Positions 26,952 to 34,639 of a stretch of DNA of 64,000 bases are shown one piece after another. The translations under genes were made by a program, and so were the position numbers. The DNA comes from Corynebacterium jeikeium (GTDB taxonomy: Bacteria > Actinomycetota > Actinomycetes > Mycobacteriales > Mycobacteriaceae), in NCBI RefSeq assembly GCF_000738265.1, contig NZ_JFCQ01000020.1:124001-188000 (forward strand), given 5' to 3'. Under the pieces are notes generated by a model. The model made no database searches. It was not told the origin of the DNA and saw nothing but the letters and a program-made list of their open reading frames with translations. Position 1 is the stretch's first letter; every line of letters starts with the position of its first letter.

Positions 26952-29072
26952 ATGACTAACGCATGGCACCTGGCAATCGATTTCGGAACCTCGAATACGG
27001 CTGCCGCTCACCAAAGCCCGATGGGTAAGGAGATATCCGCCCTTGCGTTGACGCACCGCTCCAACATCCTGCCGTCCGCAGTGTTCCTGGATTCCCCACA
27101 CGGCGCACACGCTGCTGCCGATGGGGAGCCCACGCTACTCAACGGCGATTCCGCATTGGCTCGCGGACGCCGCGACCCCTCGCGCCTGCTGCTCAGCCCC
27201 AAGCGCTACATCGACCACGATGAAGTGAAGCTGGCTACCAAGGATCTGCCGCTGACGAAGGTCGTGGGCTCTGTGCTGGCCACGGTTCTGCGCTCCGGTA
27301 AGGCGCAGCACGCTAACAAGGATCCCGAGACCGTTACTCTGACGCACCCCGAGGCCTGGTCCGCTCACTCCGTGGACCAGCTGAAGCGAAGCGCCATTGC
27401 AGCGGGCATTCCCGAAAAGAGTCTGCGTTTCCTTTCCGAGCCACGGGCGGCCGCCATCCACTACGCCTCCCAGCAGTCCGTGCGCGCGGGCTCCCACGTG
27501 GCGGTGTTCGACTTCGGCGGCGGCACCCTGGATATCGCGGTGCTGGAAGCGAAGCCGAACGGTAACTTCGAGGTCGTCGCCGCCAAAGGCGATAACAGCC
27601 TGGGCGGCCGCACCATCGACAACTTGATGTACCGCTGGGTTCTGGACCAGCTGGAGCACGATGATCCCGATCTGGCGGACTACCTTCGTTCCGCCCCGAT
27701 CGCCACGGTCCACGCGCTGGAATCCAGCATTCGCGAGGCCAAGGAGATCCTCTCGGATACGTCCTCGGCCACGATCAGCGTCTCCACTCCCCACGGGGAA
27801 ACTGACCTGTTGATCACCCGCGACGAATTCAACAATGTGATCGAGCAGTCGATCATGCGTGGCGTTGAGCTGACGCGGGCGGCGCTGGCACAGGCGGGCG
27901 TCGATTCCACAAAGACCCCGATCTACATGACCGGTGGTTCCTCGCGCGTGCCTTTCGTACAGGATCGTCTGGGCGAGGTCGGCACGGTCATGACGTTGGA
28001 CGACCCCAAGACGGTGGTCAGCCGCGGCGCACTGGCCGCAACTCTGCGCGGATTCACCGACGGCGGGGCTCCGGATTCTGCGAACCGTACCGCGAACGCG
28101 GGCGGTGCTGCCGCAGGTGTGGCGGGCGCTGCGGGTGCCGCAGGTGCCGCGAGTGCCGCCACTGGAGGCGGGGCTGCAGCTGGAGGTTCCTCCCGCCCCA
28201 CCCCGGCTACCTCGCCCGGAATGCCGCAGGCAAACCAGAACGGAAGCTCGCCGACCAGTAGCTTCCCGAATCCTGCGCAGAACAACACGCAGTCGTTTAG
28301 CCGCCCTCCGCAGGCATCGTCCTTCGGCCCAGGTGCCCCTAGCTCTTATGGTCCCAGCAACTTTGCTTCGGCTCGCGCTACGGCTACCTCGGCGGGGCGG
28401 AAGAAGTCGAACACCCCGGTGATTGTCACGGCCAGCCTGGCGATTCTGGCGGTCGTCGTGGCAATCGGATTTGTCGCCCTCAATGGAGGTGGCGATGGCA
28501 AGGGCGGCGGCAATGGCGGCGGGAGCGATGATTCCGGCAATCCGCCGTTCTCTGAGACCAGTACGTTCGCCCTGCCGGCCAATGCGACGGACTCGGATCT
28601 GTACAAAGTGCTTCCCACCCTCCTGCCGGAGGTTAAGGACTACATGCCGACGAACTTCTACAACCGCATGCGCACCTGTGAAGCAGAAACGAAGAAGCCA
28701 CCCTTCCTTGGGGATGCCTTCCGCAACATGGACAACAAGATGTACTCTTGCCTCCCCGACTACAATTCGCTGGATGGGAAGAACAGTAGCCTTACATACA
28801 GTGGTTTCCGTTACATATTGACCGGTGACGAGGCGAAGAAGGTCTACGATCACGCAGAAAGCTCCTCCATTAAGAGCACAAGAATCCAGGATGCGGGTAA
28901 CGGCTGGCCGGAGATTCGCATGTATCCAGCAACAAGCGAATATGGTGCCCCCGACATTATGATCTGGTATCCCGACCAAAAGGGAATCGTGGTCAGCCGC
29001 GGTGAAAACGGTGCATCAGAGGACGAGATCAAGAAGATGCTTAAGTTCTTTAACCTGATGCCGCAGGACTAA
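26952..29072 (+). CDS. Membrane-anchored Hsp70-like protein
   Basis: 706 residues from an ATG with CAGGAG upstream. The N-terminal half is an actin/Hsp70 ATPase: IDFGTSNTAA (about residues 9-18), FDFGGGTLDIAV (about 184), MTGGSSRVPF (about 326). Instead of the substrate-binding domain of DnaK there is an Ala/Gly then Pro/Ser/Gln-rich linker (about 365-485), one membrane helix (VIVTASLAILAVVVAIGFVA, about 490-510) and a domain of about 175 residues predicted outside, with two Cys that could form a disulfide. It follows the dynamin pair at 73 bases on the same strand. Function unknown; a sensor or scaffold across the membrane is plausible. Confidence 0.85.
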   Translation: MTNAWHLAIDFGTSNTAAAHQSPMGKEISALALTHRSNILPSAVFLDSPHGAHAAADGEPTLLNGDSALARGRRDPSRLLLSPKRYIDHDEVKLATKDLPLTKVVGSVLATVLRSGKAQHANKDPETVTLTHPEAWSAHSVDQLKRSAIAAGIPEKSLRFLSEPRAAAIHYASQQSVRAGSHVAVFDFGGGTLDIAVLEAKPNGNFEVVAAKGDNSLGGRTIDNLMYRWVLDQLEHDDPDLADYLRSAPIATVHALESSIREAKEILSDTSSATISVSTPHGETDLLITRDEFNNVIEQSIMRGVELTRAALAQAGVDSTKTPIYMTGGSSRVPFVQDRLGEVGTVMTLDDPKTVVSRGALAATLRGFTDGGAPDSANRTANAGGAAAGVAGAAGAAGAASAATGGGAAAGGSSRPTPATSPGMPQANQNGSSPTSSFPNPAQNNTQSFSRPPQASSFGPGAPSSYGPSNFASARATATSAGRKKSNTPVIVTASLAILAVVVAIGFVALNGGGDGKGGGNGGGSDDSGNPPFSETSTFALPANATDSDLYKVLPTLLPEVKDYMPTNFYNRMRTCEAETKKPPFLGDAFRNMDNKMYSCLPDYNSLDGKNSSLTYSGFRYILTGDEAKKVYDHAESSSIKSTRIQDAGNGWPEIRMYPATSEYGAPDIMIWYPDQKGIVVSRGENGASEDEIKKMLKFFNLMPQD

Positions 29073-29098
29073 CTCCTCCCCACCGGCAAACGCGCCCG

Positions 29099-29147
29099 AA
29101 AGCCCCACGCGCCCGAGCTATCGCTCGTCGAGGCCGTGGGGCTCTTT
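29099..29147. terminator. Terminator between Hsp70-like and sigma genes
   Basis: AAAGCCCCACG and CGTGGGGCTCTTT form the outer stem; an inner CGAGC/GCTCG stem closes the loop. It serves convergent genes. Confidence 0.75.
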
Positions 29148-29183
29148 CTATCGGGCTCTGTACCGTTGTGGTCGCTTCGCTGT

Positions 29184-29762
29184 CTATGCGCTAGTGACGC
29201 CGGCTTCCACCAACGCAGCCTTCAGCTTCGCACGCGCGCGATTAATGCGAGACTTGACCGTTTGAATGGGAATCCCCTGGTGGGCAGCGATATCTTGGTA
29301 GCTCATGCCAGTGTATTCGCGAAGGACAATCACCTCGCGAAAATCTTCCGGCAGCTGCGCGAGAGCCTCGCGCACAACCATTGCGGAGGCCACCTGCGAA
29401 CCAACCTCTGGGGTCTGCGCAACCTCATCCGCGCCCGCGTCCTCCTCCGGCACATCCCGCCGCGAACGGACGACCTGCAGAGCTGCGTTCGAGGCGATAC
29501 GGTACGCCCAGGTGGAGAACCTGGCGCGCCCGTCGAACTTGTCGATGTTCTTCCACGCGGAGGTCAGCGCGTTCTGCAAAGCATCCTCCGCGTCCGCGCG
29601 GTTACCGGTGATGGAAAGGCAAACTGCGAACATCCTGCCCCAGGCCTGGCGCGCTAGACGCGCGAAAGCCTGCTGGTCGCCTCCGTGAGCTTTGGCCAGC
29701 AGGTCGCGTTCCTCATCGCGGGTGAGTTCTTGCCGTGCAGCGTTAGTTAGTCCCGTAGACAC
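29184..29762 (-). CDS. ECF-type RNA polymerase sigma factor
   Basis: 192 residues from a GTG preceded by GGAGGGGG. Region 2 (AWGRMFAVCLSITGNRADAEDALQN through RFSTWAYRIASNAAL) and region 4 (LAQLPEDFREVIVLREYTGM then SYQDIAAHQGIPIQTVKSRI) are both intact, with an acidic linker between. No anti-sigma gene with a zinc motif lies beside it; instead the preceding gene encodes a very acidic repeat protein 15 bases upstream. It is convergent with the Hsp70-like gene. Which ECF group it belongs to was not determined. Confidence 0.92.
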   Translation of the reverse strand: MSTGLTNAARQELTRDEERDLLAKAHGGDQQAFARLARQAWGRMFAVCLSITGNRADAEDALQNALTSAWKNIDKFDGRARFSTWAYRIASNAALQVVRSRRDVPEEDAGADEVAQTPEVGSQVASAMVVREALAQLPEDFREVIVLREYTGMSYQDIAAHQGIPIQTVKSRINRARAKLKAALVEAGVTSA

Positions 29763-29777
29763 TTGTAATCCCCCTCC

Positions 29778-30335
29778 CTAGAAACCGTTGTAATCGGTCA
29801 GATCGTCGGAATCACTGTGGTCAGCCGGGTCCTCGCCCAGGGCATCGTCTAGCTCATTGTCGAGCTCGTTGTCGAGCTCGTTGTCTAGGCCACCGTCCAG
29901 GCTGTCGTCCAGGTTGTCCTCCAGGGCATGGTTCAGATCATCAAGATCCTCCATGTCCCCCGAGCCACCAAGGCCAGCGCCTGCATCGTCGCCCGCGACA
30001 TCACTGTCGGCGGAATCCACCGAGGTGGCGTCGTACTCCGCAGAAGAATCATCCAGATCCGTCAGATCAACGTCAGACTCCTCCGGGAAAGAGTCCAAGC
30101 TTGGAATCAGATCGCCATCGGGCATTTCGGTGTTTGGGTCCACCGCGACATCAAACATCGCATTGAACAGAGCATCGAGCTCCTCCTCCGAAAAACCAGA
30201 CTCCGAACCGAACTGCGCATCCGCGCCGAACAGTTCTTCGAGGTTTGGCAGAATCGGAGCGTCTACCTCTGCACTAGCGGATGGGTTCACCATCTGTCCT
30301 CCGTTGTGGATCGAATCATTCATCGTCGCACTCAT
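29778..30335 (-). CDS. Very acidic repeat protein upstream of ECF sigma gene
   Basis: 185 residues with a net charge strongly negative. The N-terminal part has two hydrophobic-acidic motifs (LPNLEELFGAD and SEEELDALFNAMFDVAV); the rest is Asp/Ser/Glu-rich, with tandem DNELDNELDNELD near residues 150-165 and a final LTDYNGF. The ribosome binding site is nearly a full match to the 16S tail (AAAGGAGGTGA, then 4 bases, then ATG), predicting very strong translation. It shares an operon with the sigma factor. It may bind the sigma factor or act with the dynamin/Hsp70 genes next door; neither is shown by the sequence. No family recognised. Confidence 0.72.
   Translation of the reverse strand: MSATMNDSIHNGGQMVNPSASAEVDAPILPNLEELFGADAQFGSESGFSEEELDALFNAMFDVAVDPNTEMPDGDLIPSLDSFPEESDVDLTDLDDSSAEYDATSVDSADSDVAGDDAGAGLGGSGDMEDLDDLNHALEDNLDDSLDGGLDNELDNELDNELDDALGEDPADHSDSDDLTDYNGF
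29840..29885. repeat. Tandem 12-bp repeat in acidic gene
   Basis: Near-identical GAGCTCGTTGTC units, encoding the DNEL repeat. Confidence 0.7.
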
Positions 30336-30486
30336 CGTTCACCTCCTTTCCACCTGAGCTAGCAAGACAAGTAACTGAACTGAAGCTAGGGGCAACCCAA
30401 GCCGGCAAAACCCGCTTCAGGACAGTTATGTAATGCGCGTCAGGGGAAGGAAGTTCCCGCGTGTGCATAACGAATTACATTAAAAG

Positions 30487-30514
30487 ATTATGCCCCAAAC
30501 TGGGCGCAGTTCAA
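30487..30514 (-). promoter_or_regulatory. Predicted promoter of acidic protein-sigma operon
   Basis: On the minus strand, TTGAAC (30514-30509) and CATAAT (30492-30487) are 16 bases apart. A further GGGAAC at about 30456 could be an ECF -35 element used for self-activation. Confidence 0.55.
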
Positions 30515-30534
30515 TAGGAATGTCGTCTGAACTG
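30507..30534. promoter_or_regulatory. Inverted repeat over -35 of sigma operon
   Basis: CAGTTCA (30507-30513) and TGAACTG (30528-30534) are separated by 14 bases; the left arm covers the -35 element. Candidate repressor site. Confidence 0.45.
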
Positions 30535-30659
30535 GGCTGGTCACCCCTACCAAAAAACTGCTTAGCAAGCCAAAAGAAAAGAAAGTGACGTCGACTACAC
30601 CAACCGAACGCTAGAGTGGAGGCCAAGAACAACCGCGAACGGATAGGAGCCCCGACGCA

Positions 30660-32231
30660 ATGCCCATCAAGAGCGATCGCCCGGACATCGAACTCAGCCC
30701 GCTCGGCCTGTACGACTACATCTTCCACGACCTCACCACGGAGGAAGAGGATCGCGTGGCCGTCATCGACATCGCCGATGGCTCCGAAACGACCTTCGCG
30801 CAGCTGCAGAACTACATCGAATCCACCGCGGGCTGGCTGGCAAGCAAGGGCATCAAGAAGGGCGACGTCGTAGCGCTGCACCTGCCGAACTCCCTGAACT
30901 TCATCGTCGCCGCTTACGGACTGTGGCGCATCGGTGCGGTGCCGTCTCCGCTGTCACTGCTTTCTACCCCAGAAAGCGTTACTGCGCAGATTAAGGACTC
31001 TGGCGCGAAGATGCTACTTACCGTTGCTGCGCTTGGGGACGCCTCGTCCCAGGGGGCCAAAGACGCCGGCATCGACGAGGACTTTATCGTCCACCTGGAT
31101 ACCTCCAAGGGCATGCAGCAGATCATGGCAGAGCGACGCACCGCACCCGCGGTGGAGATTGACCCGGACGAGGATCTTGCGATTCTGCCCTATTCCTCCG
31201 GCACCACCGGCCTGCCGAAGGGCGTGCGCCTTATGCACCGCCAACTGGTGGCTAATGTGCAGCAGGGGCAGGACCTGAACTTGATACAGCGCGACGACAT
31301 CGTCTACGCCGTGCTGCCGTTCTTCCACATCTACGGCCTGACCGCGCTGGTGAACCTAGCCCTGGCACAGCGCAGCACGCTGGTAGTGGTCCCCCGCTTC
31401 GAACTGCAGAGCTTCCTGGAGCACCACCAGAAGTTCAACGTGACTTTCACCCTGATTGCGCCGCCCATTGCCGTGCAGCTGGCCAAGCACCCGATGGTCG
31501 ACAACTACGACCTGTCGCGTATGCGCGCAGTGTTCAGCGGTGCGGCAACCCTGGACGAGGATCTGGCTGTAGCGCTGGAAAACCGCCTGGGGATTCACGT
31601 GCAGCAAGGCTTCGGCATGACCGAGACTTCGCCACTGGCGCACGCTAACGTCTCCAAGGACATCAACCGCGGTTCCATCGGCAAGCCCTGTGCCAACACG
31701 GAAAGCAAGCTGGTGGATCCGGAAACCCTGGAGGAAGTCCCACTGCCCAGCGAAGGCGTATCCGAGGTCGGCGAACTGTGGGTGCGTGGCCCGCAGATCA
31801 TGGCCGGATACCTGAACAAGCCAGAGCAGACCGCCGAAGCCCTGCCGGGCGACGGTTGGCTGCGCACCGGCGACCTGGCCAACGCGGATCCGGAGGGCAA
31901 CGTCCACATCGTCGACCGACTGAAGGAGCTCATTAAGTACAAGGGCTACCAGGTTCCGCCTGCAGAGCTGGAGTCCGTGCTGCTCAGCCATCCGGAGATC
32001 GCAGACGCCGCCGTCGTCGGCGTACACCGCGCCTCTGATGGCGAGGAGCTACCCAAGGCGTTCGTGGTTGCCCAGCGCGGATCCGCCCTCAACGAGCAAC
32101 AAGTGATGGACTTCGTAGCCGAGCGCGTGGCGCCCTACAAGAAGATCCGCATCGTCGAGTTCGTCCAGGGCATTCCGAAGTCCAGCACCGGCAAGATCCT
32201 GCGCCGCGAGCTGCGCGATCGCGAGGCCTAG
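30660..32231 (+). CDS. AMP-dependent acyl-CoA synthetase (4CL-like)
   Basis: 523 residues from an ATG with GGAG 10 bases upstream. Activates a carboxylic acid to acyl-AMP and then acyl-CoA. Signatures: the P-loop YSSGTTGLPKGV (about residue 178), GFGMTETSP, WLRTGDLA, the A8 hinge YKGYQVPPAELE and the A10 lysine in KSSTGKILRRELR. Its closest look is 4-coumarate-CoA ligase-like enzymes, which in actinobacteria mostly act on fatty or aromatic acids. Monocistronic by spacing. The substrate cannot be named. Confidence 0.9.
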   Translation: MPIKSDRPDIELSPLGLYDYIFHDLTTEEEDRVAVIDIADGSETTFAQLQNYIESTAGWLASKGIKKGDVVALHLPNSLNFIVAAYGLWRIGAVPSPLSLLSTPESVTAQIKDSGAKMLLTVAALGDASSQGAKDAGIDEDFIVHLDTSKGMQQIMAERRTAPAVEIDPDEDLAILPYSSGTTGLPKGVRLMHRQLVANVQQGQDLNLIQRDDIVYAVLPFFHIYGLTALVNLALAQRSTLVVVPRFELQSFLEHHQKFNVTFTLIAPPIAVQLAKHPMVDNYDLSRMRAVFSGAATLDEDLAVALENRLGIHVQQGFGMTETSPLAHANVSKDINRGSIGKPCANTESKLVDPETLEEVPLPSEGVSEVGELWVRGPQIMAGYLNKPEQTAEALPGDGWLRTGDLANADPEGNVHIVDRLKELIKYKGYQVPPAELESVLLSHPEIADAAVVGVHRASDGEELPKAFVVAQRGSALNEQQVMDFVAERVAPYKKIRIVEFVQGIPKSSTGKILRRELRDREA

Positions 32232-32338
32232 TTCAGTCCCGCTGATCTAAATCCCGCCGGGCTCTCGGCAAGCTCGGGGCGGGGTCGGTCTAATACCCCA
32301 ACCTGAAGCCTGCCGGGCTGGGTAGGTGGGCGTCCGAA

Positions 32339-33802
32339 CTACTCGCCTGCAAGGGGCACGCGGCGGTAGGTACCATCGCGCAGGTCGGCGTCCTCAATCT
32401 CGTGGCGAGAAATACCCAGAATAAACAGCACCTGATCCAGGAACGGGTAGTTCACGGAGGTATCCGCGACCGCCTTCAGCGCGGGCTTTGCGTTAAAAGC
32501 GATACCCAGGCCGGCAGTCGAAAGCATGTCGATGTCGTTAGCGCCATCGCCTACCGCGACCGTCTGATTCAGCTTGATGCCGTTCGACCAGGCGAATTCC
32601 TTGAGGCTCTCAGCCTTTGCCTGGCGGTCGATCACTGGGCCGATAACGCGACCGGTCAGCTTGCCATCGACGATTTCTAGGGTATTTGCGCGGGCGAAGT
32701 CGAGGTCCAGTTCGCGGGCAAGCGGCTCGATGACCTGAATAAACCCGCCGGACACCACGCCAGTCTTGTAGCCCAGGCGCTTCAGAGTGCGGATAGTTGT
32801 GCGGGCGCCGGGGGTCAGCTGGATGTCGCGGGCGACCTTCTCCACCACCGCTGCATCCAAACCGGCCAGCGCCTTCACGCGCTCGTGCAGGGATTCAGCA
32901 AAGTCCAGTTCGCCGCGCATGGCGCGTTCGGTGACTTCGGCTACCTCCGCTTCGCGGCCCGCGTAAGCTGCCAGCATCTCGATAACCTCGTGCTGGATAA
33001 GGGTCGAATCGACATCGAAGCAGATCAGGCGCTTTGCACGGCGGGCCAGGCCGGCGCGTTCGATGGCGATATCCACACCAACTTCCGTCGTAAGGGTTGC
33101 CAGCGCCTTGCGCAAAGGCACGCCGCCGCCGGGCGCGGGATTGGCTACGGTCAAGCTGAGTTCCAGACCAGTGACCGGGTAATCTGCGATACCGGTGATG
33201 GTGTCGATGTTTGCGCCGTAGTCCGCGAGGGTCTGACCAATACGCGAGATGTGGGTCGCGGTCAGCGGTCGGCCGAGCACCACCATGACGTGCGTGGAGT
33301 GCGGACGAGTGCTGGAAAGGTTGTCGTCCGCTTCCACGCTGACGCGCATGCCGTAGGAAGCCAGGGTTTCCTTCAGCCCTTCGCCGAGGGGTTCAAGGTC
33401 TTCTTGTCCGACGCCCACCAGCGCCGCCAAAGACAGCTTCCCACGGAATACTGACTGTTCAATGTCTAAAAGCTGCACTCCGTAGGAGGACAGCACTCGG
33501 AAGAAGGCCGCCGATACGCCCGGCCGGTCGGGGCCGGTGACCGTGATAACACTCGGGGCAAGGCCTTCCTGCAGGGTGTCTTCGAGGGCGCTTTCAAAGT
33601 GCGGGTCGGGGCTCGCTGCTGCGGCAGCTACAGCAGCGGTTGCAGTGGGCTGTGCCTGCGGCTGCGCTACTGCTGCGGTTGCAGCGGGCTGTGCCTGCGG
33701 CTGCGCTACTGCTGCGGTTGCAGCGGGCTGTGCCTGCGGCTGCGCTACGCCTGGCCGGTCGGCGGAAGAGTTGGGGTTGCTGGCATCATCTGAGGTAGTC
33801 AC
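32339..33802 (-). CDS. serB: Phosphoserine phosphatase SerB with repeat N-terminus
   Basis: 487 residues from a GTG. Last step of serine synthesis. The N-terminus has a three-fold repeat of 13 residues (VAQPQAQPAATAA type), then two ACT-like regulatory domains (VITVTGPDRPGVSAAFF and HVMVVLGRPLTATHIS), then the HAD phosphatase domain with motif I FDVDSTL (about residue 263), motif II VVSGGF and motif III GDGANDIDML. The ACT domains suggest serine feedback. The Ala/Pro/Gln repeat is not a usual part of SerB. Confidence 0.94.
   Translation of the reverse strand: MTTSDDASNPNSSADRPGVAQPQAQPAATAAVAQPQAQPAATAAVAQPQAQPTATAAVAAAAASPDPHFESALEDTLQEGLAPSVITVTGPDRPGVSAAFFRVLSSYGVQLLDIEQSVFRGKLSLAALVGVGQEDLEPLGEGLKETLASYGMRVSVEADDNLSSTRPHSTHVMVVLGRPLTATHISRIGQTLADYGANIDTITGIADYPVTGLELSLTVANPAPGGGVPLRKALATLTTEVGVDIAIERAGLARRAKRLICFDVDSTLIQHEVIEMLAAYAGREAEVAEVTERAMRGELDFAESLHERVKALAGLDAAVVEKVARDIQLTPGARTTIRTLKRLGYKTGVVSGGFIQVIEPLARELDLDFARANTLEIVDGKLTGRVIGPVIDRQAKAESLKEFAWSNGIKLNQTVAVGDGANDIDMLSTAGLGIAFNAKPALKAVADTSVNYPFLDQVLFILGISRHEIEDADLRDGTYRRVPLAGE
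33632..33750. repeat. Three tandem 39-bp repeats in serB
   Basis: Nearly identical 39-base units encode the 13-residue repeat at the SerB N-terminus. Confidence 0.85.
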
Positions 33803-33816
33803 GCGTTATATTGTCC

Positions 33817-33835
33817 CACTTCCCTACCGGAAGTG
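33817..33835. promoter_or_regulatory. Inverted repeat upstream of serB
   Basis: CACTTCC-N5-GGAAGTG, 15 bases before the serB start and next to a -10-like TATAAC on the minus strand. Candidate operator. Confidence 0.5.
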
Positions 33836-33873
33836 ATAACCGGACCAGCGACTTCCATCCGGTCCATCCCCTG

Positions 33874-33997
33874 GCGCGCCGAAATGTCGCAAAAGCTGCA
33901 CCTTGTCCGCCGAAATGAGGCAAAAGCTGCACCCTGCCCGCCGAAATGTCGCAAAAGCTGCACCCAGCGCGCCGAAATGTCGCAAAAGTTGCAAAGC
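33874..33997. repeat. Four tandem 31-bp repeats
   Basis: Units at 33874, 33905, 33936 and 33967 share the core CCGAAATGTCGCAAAAGCTG. There is no spacer between units, so this is not a CRISPR array, and 31 is not a multiple of three. Confidence 0.9.
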
Positions 33998-34163
33998 ATG
34001 TTTGCTACAAAACAGTACTCGCCATACCTAAGCTCCTGACCTGCGTAAACGCCTATTAGCAATGGTTACCACTAAAAGAAATGCAACAAAAACGACATTT
34101 ACCTCTCATCGGGCACACCAAAGGGCACGCACCCACCTTCGTTCCACTCTCCCGATAGCGCCA

Positions 34164-34326
34164 GTGTCGCTAGAACGGGAATCCGGAACGGCCCACTTCC
34201 GCTAATGAAAATCCAAGAGCCCCTGACCTGCGTTCTTACTTATCCGTGATCATGTTCGTTTAACAGATTCCCGTTCTAACGACATTTCCGGCGAAATCCA
34301 CTCGCAGATTCCCGTTCTAACGACAT
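34164..34326. repeat. Dispersed 20-22-bp repeat, two direct and one inverted copy
   Basis: CAGATTCCCGTTCTAACGAC followed by AT occurs at 34264-34285 and 34305-34326; an inverted copy with two mismatches lies at 34164-34183. Confidence 0.8.
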
Positions 34327-34432
34327 CTGGACACTGCATGAGTTCTGGACACTACACGGGTTTTTGACACTGCATGAGTTCTGGAAACTGCATGGGTTCT
34401 GGACACTGCATGAGTTCTGGACACCACATGGG
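34325..34432. repeat. Six tandem 18-bp repeats
   Basis: Units of the type TTCTGGACACTGCATGAG run without gaps from 34325 to 34432, alternating GCATGAG and CATGGG/CACGGG endings. In one minus-strand frame they would encode Ser-Cys-Ser-Val-Gln-Asn-like repeats, but no start signal supports translation. Confidence 0.88.
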
Positions 34433-34466
34433 GAAGGAACCCAGACCCACAGACCCTGGACATACA

Positions 34467-34503
34467 AAAATCCACACCCCGCGTAGTTAAGGGTGTGGAT
34501 TTT
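34467..34503. terminator. Terminator downstream of ctaD
   Basis: AAAATCCACACCC and GGGTGTGGATTTT form a perfect 13-base stem with an 11-base loop. Confidence 0.85.
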
Positions 34504-34639
34504 AGTTGCTATTTGCACCAACTGGCCAGGGCCCTAAGCACCGGCCGAGCCGCCCGGCACCACGCGGCTGCGCTAGGCAGTGGCGCGGTGAGGGGGCGTC
34601 CAGAGTAGCACCTGGAAGCGCCCCGCTAGGAGCAGGCTC

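Larger units (their letters stand above)
30336..30659. other. Divergent control region, sigma operon / acyl-CoA synthetase
   Basis: No gene seen; a 133-codon frame on the minus strand is the complement of the acyl-CoA synthetase start. The stretch contains the promoter for the acidic protein-sigma operon and an inverted repeat over its -35 region. Confidence 0.6.
33803..34639. other. Repeat-rich gene-free stretch
   Basis: About 0.8 kb between serB and ctaD, both on the minus strand. It holds an inverted repeat next to the serB promoter, a 4 x 31-bp array, a dispersed 20-22-bp repeat in direct and inverted copies, a 6 x 18-bp array and the ctaD terminator. Short frames through the arrays lack ribosome binding sites and no gene is called. 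Confidence 0.75.

Noticed and set aside
27135..28979. 614-codon frame opposite the Hsp70-like gene
   Set aside because: Arg/His/Gly-rich shadow with no ribosome binding site.
33874..33997. CRISPR array
   Set aside because: Units follow each other without spacers and no cas genes are present.
34276..34521. 81-codon Cys-rich frame on the minus strand over the 18-bp repeats
   Set aside because: Starts upstream of the ctaD terminator hairpin and has no ribosome binding site.
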